DNA of 64,000 bases from Archangium sp. GTDB lineage: Bacteria > Myxococcota > Myxococcia > Myxococcales > Myxococcaceae. The stretch is taken from the NCBI GenBank assembly GCA_030681645.1, contig JAUXRX010000049.1:248001-312000 (forward strand). The letters run 5' to 3'. Below are positions 7,038 to 15,693 of the stretch, in pieces (position 1 is the stretch's first letter; each line of letters starts with the position of its first letter). Below the pieces are notes generated by a model. That model worked only from the letters and a program-made list of their open reading frames with translations, searched no databases and was not told the origin of the DNA. Made by a program: the position numbers and the translations under genes.

Positions 7038-8123
7038 ATGAAGCTCCGGCCCTTCGCCCTGGAGCGCTTCTTCGCGAAGCACGAGTTCTCGGTCAAACAC
7101 CTGGCCTGCGCCAGCGATCCCGACTCGCTGTCGATACGCGAGGTCCTCGCGCTTGAACCGGGAGCAGAGGCGAAGTTCCTCGAGCTCGGGCTGGGGTACG
7201 GGGAATCAGTCGGTCAGCCCGACCTGCGAGCAGCGATCGCGTCACTCTTCGAGGGCATCGCGCCAGAAGACACGCTGGTCCACGCGGGAGCCGAAGAAGC
7301 GATCTTCGCCTTCATGCACGTGCTGCTCGGCCCGGGCGATCACGCGATCGTCCACACCCCGGCCTACCAGGCACTGTACGAGGTGGCTGAATCGGCAGGC
7401 GCGTCCGTCACGCGCTGGGAAGCGCGGGAAGCCGATGGCTGGCAGCCCGACGTCGAGGCGCTGGCCAGGCTCATCCGCCCCGAGACGAAGCTCATCGTCA
7501 TCAACTCGCCGCACAACCCGACGGGCGCGCTGATCAGTCGAGATCGCCTCGACGCGATCGTCGCATTGGCGCGGAAGCACGGGCTCTGGCTCTTCGGTGA
7601 CGAGGTGTACCGGGGCGTGGAGTACGGCGCGCCGCAGAGCCCCTCGGTGGTCGAGCTCTACGACCGCGGGGTCTCGCTGGGCGCGACAGCGAAGGTCTAC
7701 GGGTTGGCCGGGCTGCGCATCGGCTGGCTGGTGTGCCGCGATCGCGCGTTGCTGGAGCGCGTGGCGACGTTCAAGGACTACCTGACCATCTGCAGCCCGG
7801 GCCCCAGCGAGTTCCTGGCGGCGATCGCGCTGCGTCACGCTGAGCAGCTCGCGGGCCGCACGAAGAAGATCGTCGAAGCGAACGTGCCGCTGGTGCAGCG
7901 GTTGATCGACGAACGCCCGGAGCAGTTTTCCTGGATCTGCCCCGTCGCGGGAACCACGGGCTTCGTTCGGTACGTTCCCGGCGGTGCCGAGCGGTGGACC
8001 CGCGGCCTGCTCGAGGAAAGCGGGGTGTTGTTCCTGCCCGGGCCGATCTTCGACTTCGCCGACACCCACTTCCGCATCGGCCTGGGACGGTCAGCGCTCG
8101 CCAACTGGATTCAGCTCGTCTGA
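7038..8123 (+). CDS. PLP-dependent aminotransferase, class I/II (fold type I)
   Basis: A 361-residue protein with the class I/II hallmarks in order: PAYQALYE near residue 110, NSPHNPTGALIS near residue 155 (Asn contacting PLP), LFGDEVYRGVEYG near residue 185 (the Asp/Tyr pair), and SLGATAKVYGLAGLRIGWLV, in which the Lys (about residue 220) should be the PLP Schiff-base lysine. It ends with GPIFDFADTHFRIGLGR, where the second Arg normally binds the substrate carboxylate. The family transfers an amino group from an amino acid to a 2-oxo acid, but the substrate is not readable. Being the second gene downstream of the BMC operon on the same strand, it might supply an aldehyde or amine precursor, but a repeat and a lipoprotein gene separate them. 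Confidence 0.85.
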   Translation: MKLRPFALERFFAKHEFSVKHLACASDPDSLSIREVLALEPGAEAKFLELGLGYGESVGQPDLRAAIASLFEGIAPEDTLVHAGAEEAIFAFMHVLLGPGDHAIVHTPAYQALYEVAESAGASVTRWEAREADGWQPDVEALARLIRPETKLIVINSPHNPTGALISRDRLDAIVALARKHGLWLFGDEVYRGVEYGAPQSPSVVELYDRGVSLGATAKVYGLAGLRIGWLVCRDRALLERVATFKDYLTICSPGPSEFLAAIALRHAEQLAGRTKKIVEANVPLVQRLIDERPEQFSWICPVAGTTGFVRYVPGGAERWTRGLLEESGVLFLPGPIFDFADTHFRIGLGRSALANWIQLV

Positions 8124-8245
8124 GGACTCACGTCGTGCCGCGGACGGGGCGGTCCGCCTGCCTCTCGCAGGCCCTACGCTGGCCGCAGCGTCAGCAACCA
8201 CGAGGAGAGCGCCGGGATCTGAACGGTGATCGTGGCCCTGCCTTC

Positions 8246-9694
8246 CTAGGGTACCACGCTCGCCAGCGACGCGGGAACCAGCGCTTCGGCGCCAGCGCGG
8301 ATCGGCACGAGCGACGGCGTCAGGGCAGCGCCGTCTGAGAGACCCTCGAAGGAGAAGGTCACCTCCAGCTCCCGATCGGCCTGCGAGAGGCTCGACACGA
8401 GCAGCGCTGCGCTCTTCCCGTCCGCGCTCCGGAGCCCCTGCGCCGTCAACTCCCCGTCGTCGGTCCAGGTGGTCGCGCAGCGCTCGGGCGTCCCTTGCCT
8501 GGCCTGGGCCATCAGCTGCTCCTGCAGCGCGAGCGGGCTGAGGCCTCCCTCTCGAGGGAAGAAGCCGCCGCGCCCGTCTCCTGCGGGCGCGCTCCCCTCG
8601 GGCCAGGCGCGCCTGTTGGCGCGGTAATAGAACGAGCCCGTGACCACGCCCTGCCAGCGCAGCTTGCAGGCGATGGCGTAGGCGGCCATGGCACTGGCGT
8701 AGGTCTTCTGCTCGTCTGCGGTCGCGCTCGCGATGCGCGCTGCGTCGATGCCCAGCACCTGCTTGACGTGATCGGTGGCCTGCCACTCGGTGTTCCACAG
8801 CTGCGCGCCGGGGAGCCCCCTTCCGTCGAGCAGCGCGCGGAGCTCCCTGGCCAGTCGCGCGTTCGACGGGGGCGAGACGTCTTCGCCGTAGGTGTGAAAG
8901 CTGAACACGGGCAGCGCCCTGCCAGAGTTCCTCACGCCGTCGATGATGCTCTCGAAGAGCGGCCGCAGCCCGGGCCACGCCCGGATGCCCAGGGGGATGC
9001 CGGGGCCGACGGGCTGGACGGCCCTGGCCGGGTGCGCGGCGTTGAAGCGCTCGATGGTCTCGAGGAAGCGCAGGAACACGGGCACCAGCCGCGGCGCCTC
9101 GGCGCCCCGAAAGCCGCCCAGCCCGTTGGGCTCGTTGAGGAACTCCACGAAGCGCACCGCGCCCTGGAAGCCGCCGGCCCAGCCCACGTTGAGGTGCTCG
9201 AGGGTGCGCTCGAGCACGCGGCTCCATCGGTCCAACTGCGCGGGGGGGCGTCCACCGTGATTCAAGCCGACCCACCCGTCGGAGCTGCCCACGTCGTACG
9301 ACGACTGCCAGAGGATCTGCGCGCCTGCCTCGAGGGCCGCCGTCACATGCGCGTCGAGGCCCGCGAAGCGATAGCTGGCCTCGGCCTCGGGGTCGGCGTT
9401 CTCGTCGGGGAAGAGGCCAGCCAGGGTGAGGGTGTTGGGCAGGCAGTCCTGGGGGAAGCGTGACCATTCGATGCCGGCCTCGCGGAAGCGCGCGGTGAGC
9501 AGCGGCTCGCCTTCGATGATCGGCGCGGGCGACCCCTGGACGCCCGAGAGCCGGTCGAAGAGCCCGTCTGCGCTGCCGGCGTGCACGCTGATCGCCGTCT
9601 TGCCTGCGGGACGGCGGCAGCCCGAGCCCCACGCCAAAACCGGCCCCGCCACGATCGCCTTGCAGACGAGACGCCGGCCGAGACGCTGGGTCAT
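8246..9694 (-). CDS. Exported GH39-like (clan GH-A) glycosidase
   Basis: A 482-residue protein with an N-terminal hydrophobic segment and a possible lipobox (AWGSGC, Cys26). The body reads as a TIM-barrel glycoside hydrolase: VEFLNEPNG (Glu188, expected acid/base) and AQLWNTEWQAT (Glu303, expected nucleophile) are separated by ~115 residues and both follow hydrophobic strands, as in clan GH-A families such as GH39. SFHTYGEDVSP between them fits the strand-6 region. The C-terminal ~90 residues form a beta-rich domain (LTAQGLRSADGKSAALLVSS). The likely role is hydrolysis of a xylo- or related glycoside at the cell surface; the exact sugar is unknown. Subfamily is uncertain because overall similarity is recalled, not computed. 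Confidence 0.65.
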   Translation of the reverse strand: MTQRLGRRLVCKAIVAGPVLAWGSGCRRPAGKTAISVHAGSADGLFDRLSGVQGSPAPIIEGEPLLTARFREAGIEWSRFPQDCLPNTLTLAGLFPDENADPEAEASYRFAGLDAHVTAALEAGAQILWQSSYDVGSSDGWVGLNHGGRPPAQLDRWSRVLERTLEHLNVGWAGGFQGAVRFVEFLNEPNGLGGFRGAEAPRLVPVFLRFLETIERFNAAHPARAVQPVGPGIPLGIRAWPGLRPLFESIIDGVRNSGRALPVFSFHTYGEDVSPPSNARLARELRALLDGRGLPGAQLWNTEWQATDHVKQVLGIDAARIASATADEQKTYASAMAAYAIACKLRWQGVVTGSFYYRANRRAWPEGSAPAGDGRGGFFPREGGLSPLALQEQLMAQARQGTPERCATTWTDDGELTAQGLRSADGKSAALLVSSLSQADRELEVTFSFEGLSDGAALTPSLVPIRAGAEALVPASLASVVP

Positions 9695-9707
9695 GCGGTG
9701 CAGCTTG

Positions 9708-10541
9708 TCACACCCCCTCGCCCCACGCCTTGAGACGCCGCTGCTCTCGCACGCGGCCGGCGATGCGCAGGAGCGGCTGATCGCGCAGGAAGCGCTCGCG
9801 GAAGCCTGCGTCGAGCTTCGTCAGGTCGAGCGAGTCGACGAGTGCGTGCGCCGTGGTGAGCACTCCGGCAAGCGCGAGGTGCACCGCGGGTGAGCGCGGA
9901 TCTTCGCGGCCGAGCGTGAGGATCGCGCAGAGCAGTCCCAGCAGCTGTTCGGTCTGCGATTGCGGGAACGCCTGGCGCCCGTTCGCGACGAGGCAGCCGA
10001 GCACCGCGCCGAAGACGTGGAGATCCTCGATGGTGCGGAAGGGCTTCAGGTAGCGTTCGTAGCCATCGCCCTCGAGGATCGCGTCGACGGCCGCGTCTTT
10101 GAAGGTGACCGCGCCGTGCGGCACCTCGGGGATGAAGTCGAGCGGGGCACCCTGCTCCACCGTCACGCCTGGCTTGTTCGCGGCGATTCGCGCGACCTTG
10201 AGCTCGGGGCGGCCGTCCTTGTCTCCCGTCTTCGCCACCACCAGGAGCACCGTGGCGAGGCGGCCTCCAGAGACGAAGTGCTTGGTGCCGTTGAGCATGC
10301 CGTTCTCGAGGGTGGTCTGGATCGCTCTCGGGTGCCCTCCTCCGGATTCCGTCGCGCAGAGGGCTCCCCGCTCGGTCAAAGAGACGAAGGGATCGAGGGC
10401 GGTGATCGCCGCGGCGTAGCCTCCGAGGAAGGCGTGGCCGAGGCGATCGGATTCGGCTCCGCTCGCGATCGCTCGTTCGATCGAGCTTGCGAACTGCGTT
10501 CCCGGTGCAGGTGCCAGGACGTACTCGAGGAGCTTCGACAT
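9708..10541 (-). CDS. Short acyl-CoA dehydrogenase-like protein
   Basis: The ATG at 10539-10541 gives 277 residues, well short of the ~380 of normal acyl-CoA dehydrogenases. The middle segment ALCATESGGGHPRAIQ, then NGMLNGTKHFVSGG and ARIAANKPGVTVE, is the flavin-binding beta-domain signature of the family. The N-terminal helical domain is reduced (about 50 residues), and the C-terminal domain is divergent, lacking an obvious catalytic Glu block. It may therefore be a non-canonical flavoprotein or an inactive paralogue. A further upstream in-frame start would place a repeat element in the coding region and is not favoured. It lies on the same strand as argS and is separated from it by the repeat at 10551-10618. 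Confidence 0.65.
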   Translation of the reverse strand: MSKLLEYVLAPAPGTQFASSIERAIASGAESDRLGHAFLGGYAAAITALDPFVSLTERGALCATESGGGHPRAIQTTLENGMLNGTKHFVSGGRLATVLLVVAKTGDKDGRPELKVARIAANKPGVTVEQGAPLDFIPEVPHGAVTFKDAAVDAILEGDGYERYLKPFRTIEDLHVFGAVLGCLVANGRQAFPQSQTEQLLGLLCAILTLGREDPRSPAVHLALAGVLTTAHALVDSLDLTKLDAGFRERFLRDQPLLRIAGRVREQRRLKAWGEGV

Positions 10542-10550
10542 GGTGTGGGT

Positions 10551-10618
10551 TGGCCCTCTCCCCGACCTATATTCCCTCGAGGCGCGAGTCCGCCGTTCGG
10601 GGCGAGGGAGACACTGGG
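10551..10618. repeat. Palindromic GC repeat, copy 3 (split arms)
   Basis: CCCTCTCCCC at 10554-10563 and GGGGCGAGGGAGACACTGGG at 10599-10618, the two arms being separated by 35 nt of non-matching DNA (ACCTATATTCCC...). The outer border ACACTGGG is the same as in the copy inside folC. It lies between argS and the acyl-CoA dehydrogenase-like gene. Confidence 0.7.
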
Positions 10619-12427
10619 TCACTCTTCTTCCGGCGGCGCTTCCATGTGCTCGGGCGCTGCGATGCCGAGAATTCCGAAGGCGCTCGCCAGGGTGTGCTTC
10701 AGCGCCGCCACCATCGCCAGCCGGCCCTGCGTCTTGTCCGCGTCGTCGCTGATGATCGGGTCCGACCTGAACTTGGTGAAGTAGCTGTGGAAGTCGGCGA
10801 TCAGCTCCTGGCAGAAATAGAGCACGTGGTGCGGCTCGAGCTTCTCCGCCGAGGTCGCCACCACGTCTGCCAGCTGGCTCATCTTCTTGAGCATCGCCTT
10901 CTCTTCAGGCAACACCAGTCGCGAGAGCTGCTGCTCGGTCAGCGCCTCGGCCCCGACGAAGGGCACGCCCTTCTCTGCCGCTTTCTTCAGCACCGACGCG
11001 CACCGCGCGTGGCCCATCTGGAAATAGAAGACCGGGTTCTCCTTCGACTGCTGCTTCACCGCGTCGAGATCGAAGTCGAACTGCGCGTTGGCCGTCTTCA
11101 TCAGGAAGATGAACCGGCACACGTCGGGCCCGGCCTCGTCGATCAGGTCCGCCAGCTCGAACAGCGTGCCCTTCCGCTTGCTGACCTTGACCTCTTCGCT
11201 GCCGCGCACGATCCGCATCATCTGCACCAGCACGAACTGCAGCTTCTTCTGCTCGAAGCCCAGCAGCGTCATGCCCGACTGGATGCGCGGCACGTGGCCC
11301 GCGTGATCCGCGCCGAACACGTCGACCATCAGGTCGTAGCCCCGGTCGAACTTCTCCTTGTGGTACGCGAGGTCGGCCGTCAGGTACACGGGCGTGCCGT
11401 CAGCCCGCAGGATGATCCGGTCCTCCTCGTCCTTGAGCACGTACTTCTCGTTCTCCTGGTAGGTGGCGGTCATCAGGAAGGTGCCGCCGAGCTGCCGGTC
11501 GGCGAACTTCGCGGCGTTCGAGTCTTCACTGCGGACCTTCTCGCCCTTCTCCCTCCGCTTCCCTTCCGTCGCCTCGTAGGTGACGCCCCGCGCCCTGTAG
11601 ACGTCGACGATGCTCTTCACCTTGCCCGCGGCGTGCAGCGACGCCTCGCTGAAGAACGTGTCGTGGCTGATGTTGGCCATCGCCAGGGTCGCGCGGATCG
11701 CCTTCATGTTCTCGCGAATGCCCACCGCCATCGCCGCGGGCAGCCACTCCGTCTGCGGCTTCTGCAGATAGCTGTCGCCGACCTCGGCCTTCCAGGTCTT
11801 CGCGATGTCGATCACGTACTCGGCCGGATACTCACCCTCGGCCAACTCGACCGTGGCGCCGAACAACTGCTGGTACCGCTTGAACACGGTCCGGCCGAGC
11901 GTCTCGACCTGGTTGCCCGCGTCGTTGATGTAGAACTCCCGCGTCACGTCGTGACCGGCGGCGTCGAGCAGCCGCGCCACCGCGTCGCCCATGAACGCGC
12001 CTCTGGCGTGCCCGATGTGCACGGGGCCGGTCGGGTTGGCCGACACGAACTCCACCAGCACCTTCTTGCCGGTCGACTTCGGGGCGGTCCGGCCGAACGC
12101 CTTGCCCGCCTTCAGCACCTCGCGCGCGACGGCCTGGAACACCGAGTCCTTCAGCCGGAAGTTCAAGAACCCGGGGCCCGCCTTCTCCACCGAGACGATG
12201 ATCGACTTCCGATCGACCAGGCCCTTGACGATCAGGTCAGCGAGGTCGCCGGGCTTCTTCCCCGCGGCCTTCGACATCACCATCGCCACGTTGCACGACC
12301 AGTCGCCGTGCTCGAGGTTCTTCGGCACCTCGATGTTGTACCCAGGCACTGCGTCGAACGTGATGGTGCCCGCGGCCTTGAGCGCCGAGAGCGTCTCGTT
12401 GATGACTTCCCGAACCAGCAGCTTCAT
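10619..12427 (-). CDS. argS: Arginyl-tRNA synthetase
   Basis: A 602-residue class Ia synthetase that charges tRNA-Arg in the cytoplasm. The family features appear in order: an N-terminal Add-1-type domain (residues ~1-100, including NLEHGDWSCNVAM), then VEFVSANPTGPVHIGHARGA with the HIGH motif at 137-140, and FYINDAGNQV following it. The KMSKS equivalent is KVSKRKGTLFELADL near residue 390. A C-terminal anticodon-binding helical domain contains GHARCASVLKKA and ALKHTLASAFGILGI. The length is near the usual 560-600. There is a single candidate start (ATG 12425-12427), 12 nt from the upstream esterase stop. Confidence 0.97.
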   Translation of the reverse strand: MKLLVREVINETLSALKAAGTITFDAVPGYNIEVPKNLEHGDWSCNVAMVMSKAAGKKPGDLADLIVKGLVDRKSIIVSVEKAGPGFLNFRLKDSVFQAVAREVLKAGKAFGRTAPKSTGKKVLVEFVSANPTGPVHIGHARGAFMGDAVARLLDAAGHDVTREFYINDAGNQVETLGRTVFKRYQQLFGATVELAEGEYPAEYVIDIAKTWKAEVGDSYLQKPQTEWLPAAMAVGIRENMKAIRATLAMANISHDTFFSEASLHAAGKVKSIVDVYRARGVTYEATEGKRREKGEKVRSEDSNAAKFADRQLGGTFLMTATYQENEKYVLKDEEDRIILRADGTPVYLTADLAYHKEKFDRGYDLMVDVFGADHAGHVPRIQSGMTLLGFEQKKLQFVLVQMMRIVRGSEEVKVSKRKGTLFELADLIDEAGPDVCRFIFLMKTANAQFDFDLDAVKQQSKENPVFYFQMGHARCASVLKKAAEKGVPFVGAEALTEQQLSRLVLPEEKAMLKKMSQLADVVATSAEKLEPHHVLYFCQELIADFHSYFTKFRSDPIISDDADKTQGRLAMVAALKHTLASAFGILGIAAPEHMEAPPEEE

Positions 12428-12439
12428 GTGTTTGCTTTC

Positions 12440-13444
12440 TCAGCGCTCGAGGCGCGGACCCAGGAAGGCCAGCGATCGCTCGAAGCGGTAGTTGACGCCC
12501 ATGTGCCCGTCTTCGAACTCTTCGTGCACATGCTCGACGTTGGCGGCCTTGAGCTCGTCACTGATGAGCCGGGCGCCCCAGCGGAGGTTGAACTCGTCGC
12601 GGGTGCCGCAGTCGATGAAGAGACTCTTCAGCTTCCGGTACACCTCAGCGTGCTTGGGCACGAAGCGGACGGGGTCGTGAACGAGCCATCGGTTCCAGAC
12701 GTCGACCCTCAGGCGGCCTGACGGCAGCTCGACGGGCAGCTCGAGGTTGAGCGCCTCGCCCTTCTTCGGCGAGTACGCCCCCGCCATGCAGAGCATGTTG
12801 ATGACGGCATGATCGTCGCCACGCATCTTGGTCGCGGCCGCCCGGGCGATGAAGTCGCGGTACCACGCCTCGACGCCGCCGGCCTTCAGCAGCGCACCGG
12901 CCGCCTGGGGCAGCTCGTTCATGTACGCGTACTCGAAGCACGCGTCGGCCGAGTGAATGCCCACGTGGTTGAACGTCTCGGGGTGGAAGCGCGAGATGAC
13001 CAGCGCGCCGTAGCCTCCGCTGCTCTTGCCCACCAGCGCCCGCGAGGCGCCCTTCGCCAGCGTCTTGAAGGTGCGGTCGACCCACGACACCACGTCGCGC
13101 GCCACCAGGTCGCGGTACCGGCCGATGCCTTCGGAGTTGATCCACTGCGAGCCGCCCAGCGACGACCAGCCGTCGATGAACACGCCCAGCACGGGGGGAA
13201 TCTTCCCCTCGGCGATCAACGCGTCGAGCCGCTCCGGCACGTTCTTCGTGAACGGAGAGACGTTGAGCCACTGCGCGCCCGACCCCGAGAAGCCGTGGAG
13301 GAAATACACCACGGGGTACCGCTGATCGCCCTCGCCGTAGCCGGGCGGGAGGTACACCGGCACCGCGCGCGTCGACGGGTCGCCCAGCGGGTTGCCTTCG
13401 AGCGAGCCACAGAACACCTGGTGAAGCTGAATCGTGCCTTTCAC
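12440..13444 (-). CDS. Esterase D / putative alpha/beta-hydrolase
   Basis: A 334-residue protein from GTG at 13442-13444, whose GTGA overlaps the uracil-DNA glycosylase stop. It has the esterase (feruloyl esterase/S-formylglutathione hydrolase-like) architecture: VYLPPGYGEGDQRYPVVYFLHGF near the start (quoted in part), ALVGKSSGGYGALVISRFHPETF with the nucleophile Ser in GKSSGG (about residue 155), IDCGTRDEFNLRWG with the probable catalytic Asp, and EFEDGHMGVNYRF with the catalytic His near the end. No signal peptide is seen, so it is probably cytoplasmic. The natural substrate is unknown. It forms a tightly packed operon with udg and coaBC. Confidence 0.8.
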   Translation of the reverse strand: MKGTIQLHQVFCGSLEGNPLGDPSTRAVPVYLPPGYGEGDQRYPVVYFLHGFSGSGAQWLNVSPFTKNVPERLDALIAEGKIPPVLGVFIDGWSSLGGSQWINSEGIGRYRDLVARDVVSWVDRTFKTLAKGASRALVGKSSGGYGALVISRFHPETFNHVGIHSADACFEYAYMNELPQAAGALLKAGGVEAWYRDFIARAAATKMRGDDHAVINMLCMAGAYSPKKGEALNLELPVELPSGRLRVDVWNRWLVHDPVRFVPKHAEVYRKLKSLFIDCGTRDEFNLRWGARLISDELKAANVEHVHEEFEDGHMGVNYRFERSLAFLGPRLER

Positions 13445-14211
13445 TTTCCCAACCTCTTCATGACTTCCTGCAGGTCCATCCACGCCTTCTTCTTCTCTTC
13501 CGGCGACCGCAGCAGGTACGCCGGGTGGAACGTGGGCATCAGGTCGATGCCCTCGTAGCTCCGCCACTGGCCGCGGAGCCGGGTGATCGTGGTGTCTTCA
13601 CGGAGCAGCGTCTGCGCCGCGAACTTGCCCAGCGCCACGATCACCTTCGGCTTGATCACCCGCAGCTGCGCGCGCAGGAACGGTTCGCACGACTGGATCT
13701 CTTCGGGCTCCGGGTTGCGGTTGCCCGGGGGGCGGCACTTCACGACGTTGCAGATGTAGACGGTGTCGCGGCTGAACTTCATCGCCTCGATCATCTTGGT
13801 CAGCAGCTGACCCGCCGCGCCCACGAAGGGAATGCCCTGCTTGTCCTCTTCTTCCCCGGGGCCTTCGCCGACGAAGACCAGCTCGGCGCGCGGGTTGCCG
13901 CTGCCGAAGACGATCTGCGTGCGGCCGTTGCAGAGCTTGCAGCGCTTGCAGTCACCCAGCTCGGTGCGGACCTCGTCGAGCGTCGCCCCGGGGATCAGCA
14001 CGCCTGGCTCTGCGACCTTCGGAGCGGACTCGGCTCTCTGCATCTGAACCGGAGCGGCCTTCTGCGCCTGAACCGGAGCGGTCTTCTGCGCCTGAACCGG
14101 AGGGGCCTTGAGCGCCCCCGGCTCCTTGAGGATCTGCCGCGTGCCGTCCGATTCCTGCCACGCGAGGTGGCGGCGCAGCTCGAGCGCGATGTCCCGCACC
14201 TCGTCGCTCAT
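13441..14211 (-). CDS. Type-4 (family 4) uracil-DNA glycosylase with Fe-S cluster
   Basis: A 256-residue DNA-repair enzyme removing uracil from deaminated DNA. The start ATG overlaps the coaBC stop (ATGA). Cys88, Cys91 and Cys94 (GDCKRCKLC) begin the 4Fe-4S ligands, [17 protein letters not shown] is the active-site motif [19 protein letters not shown] follows, and FHPAYLLR is the C-terminal motif B. The core is the usual ~190 residues. The extra ~70 N-terminal residues include a low-complexity linker made of three ~10-residue repeats (APVQAQKA-like), coded by a 30-bp tandem repeat at about 14026-14105. That repeat is probably prone to copy-number change. Confidence 0.92.
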   Translation of the reverse strand: MSDEVRDIALELRRHLAWQESDGTRQILKEPGALKAPPVQAQKTAPVQAQKAAPVQMQRAESAPKVAEPGVLIPGATLDEVRTELGDCKRCKLCNGRTQIVFGSGNPRAELVFVGEGPGEEEDKQGIPFVGAAGQLLTKMIEAMKFSRDTVYICNVVKCRPPGNRNPEPEEIQSCEPFLRAQLRVIKPKVIVALGKFAAQTLLREDTTITRLRGQWRSYEGIDLMPTFHPAYLLRSPEEKKKAWMDLQEVMKRLGK

Positions 14212-15428
14212 GGCGCCCCCAGCTTCTTCGCCACCAGGTCCCACAGCTTCGCCGCGATCTCGCGCTTGCTGCCCTGCGCGGAGCTGGTCGTGCCGTCAGC
14301 GCCGATGAAGGTGACCTGGTTGGTGTCGACCGCGAAGCCCGCACCCGCGGCTGACACGTCGTTCGCGACGATCAGATCGAGGCCCTTCCGCGTGAGCTTG
14401 CCCTTCGCGTAGTTGATCACCTCGTGCGTCTCGGCCGCGAAGCCGACCAGCACGGGCCGCTTCGCGTTCGCCTGCACCTTCGCCGAGGCCGTCATCAGCA
14501 CGTCGGGCGTGCGGACCACGGTGATCGTCTGCGGGCCTTCGGTCTTCTTGGCCTTGTGCGCCAGCACGGTCTGCGGCTTCCAGTCGCTCACCGCGGCGCT
14601 GGCGATGAAGGCGTCGGCCTGCTCGACCCGCTTCATCACCGCCTCGAGCATGTCGTCGGCCGTGACCACCTTGACCACCTCGAAGGGCAGCGCGCCCACG
14701 TCACCCACCGGGCCCAGCACCACCGTCACCGTGGCTCCGCGCGCGTGCGCCTCGTGGGCCACGGCGAGGCCCATCTTCCCCGTCGAAGGGTTCGAGATGA
14801 AGCGAACGGGATCCATCGCCTCGCGCGTCGGCCCGGCGGTGATCAGCACGCGCTTGCCGGTCAGCTGGGCAGCCGAGAAGAGCCCCTTCACCCCGTCGAT
14901 GAGGTCGTTCAGCTCGGACAGCCGGCCGGGCCCCACGTCACCATCGGCGAGCGGGCCTGAGGCCGGGCCAACGAAGTGCGTGTTCGGGGTGGCGCGCAGC
15001 ACGGCCAGGTTTCGCTGCGTCGCGGGGTGCTCCCACATCGCCGTGTTCATCGCGGGCGCGAGCAGCACCGGGCCGCGAAAGGCGAGCAGCGAGGTGGTCA
15101 CCGCGTCGTTCGCCATGCCGGCGGCGATGCGGGCGAGGAGATCGGCGGTGGCGGGCAGCACCACGTACGCATCGGCCCAGCGCGCGAGGTGCAGGTGGCC
15201 GAACTTCTCTTCCTGAGAGGCGTCGAAGTAGTCCGTCAGCACCGAATCGCCCGAGAGGCTCTGCAGGGTGAGCGGCGTGATGAACTCCTGCGCCGCCTTC
15301 GTCATCGAGACCTTGACGGTCGCGCCCTGGCGGCGGAGTTCGCGGACGAAATCTCCGGCCTTGTAGGCCGCGATGCCGCCGCCGACGCCGACTGCGATCC
15401 GCTTTCCCTGGAGCACGTGGGAATTCAT
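14208..15428 (-). CDS. coaBC: Bifunctional phosphopantothenoylcysteine decarboxylase / synthase
   Basis: A 406-residue fusion enzyme of coenzyme A biosynthesis. The ATG at 15426-15428 gives MNSHVLQGKRIAVGVGGGIAAYKAGD, the standard flavin-binding opening of CoaC. CoaC active-site features follow: APAMNTAMWEHPATQRN and the PASGPLADGDVGPGR loop. The CoaB half starts about residue 190 with VLITAGPTREAMDPVRFISNPSTGKMG (quoted in two known motifs), then AAVSDWKP and KIKK-like lysines, and ends with KKLGAP. Length and domain order are normal. It is the first gene of the coaBC-udg-esterase operon, and the upstream region 15429-15693 carries modular repeats. Confidence 0.97.
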   Translation of the reverse strand: MNSHVLQGKRIAVGVGGGIAAYKAGDFVRELRRQGATVKVSMTKAAQEFITPLTLQSLSGDSVLTDYFDASQEEKFGHLHLARWADAYVVLPATADLLARIAAGMANDAVTTSLLAFRGPVLLAPAMNTAMWEHPATQRNLAVLRATPNTHFVGPASGPLADGDVGPGRLSELNDLIDGVKGLFSAAQLTGKRVLITAGPTREAMDPVRFISNPSTGKMGLAVAHEAHARGATVTVVLGPVGDVGALPFEVVKVVTADDMLEAVMKRVEQADAFIASAAVSDWKPQTVLAHKAKKTEGPQTITVVRTPDVLMTASAKVQANAKRPVLVGFAAETHEVINYAKGKLTRKGLDLIVANDVSAAGAGFAVDTNQVTFIGADGTTSSAQGSKREIAAKLWDLVAKKLGAP

Positions 15429-15441
15429 GGAACGGAACCGC

Positions 15442-15594
15442 CAGCAGCGGCACGCTGCGCGAGACAGGAGCGAAGCCGGCAGCAGCGGAACGCTGCGCGA
15501 GACAGACGGGAGCGAAGCGGACGTCTGGCCGAGGCGGAGCGACCCAGAGAGCCGGAAGCGAAGCGTACGGCTGGCCGAGGTGGAGTGACCCAGA
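15442..15594. repeat. Two pairs of short direct repeats upstream of coaBC
   Basis: Repeat A: CAGCAGCGGCACGCTGCGCG + AGACAG at 15442-15467, recurring with one mismatch at 15480-15505; each unit holds a GCAGCG/CGCTGC hairpin. Repeat B: a ~40-bp unit (GGAGCGAAGCGGACGTCTGG...GAGCGACCCAGA) at 15509-15548, recurring with six or so differences at 15554-15594. This stretch is non-coding on both strands. The remaining 15595-15693 holds nothing recognised. Confidence 0.75.
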
Positions 15595-15693
15595 TCACAG
15601 GGCTTCAAGTAGCACGAGGCTGCCTCTCGCGGCACAGGTATGCCCGGTGGGTTTCCTTTGACGCGCGACCGCTCCCCTCGCACATTCGCGAGC

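Noticed and set aside
8138-8155. Hairpin GCGGAC...GTCCGC after the aminotransferase as a terminator
   Set aside because: Stem of only six bases and no T run, so it is not supported.
10487-12721. 744-codon plus-strand frame across argS
   Set aside because: Antisense to a full-length arginyl-tRNA synthetase; the translation is His/Arg-rich and shows no motif.
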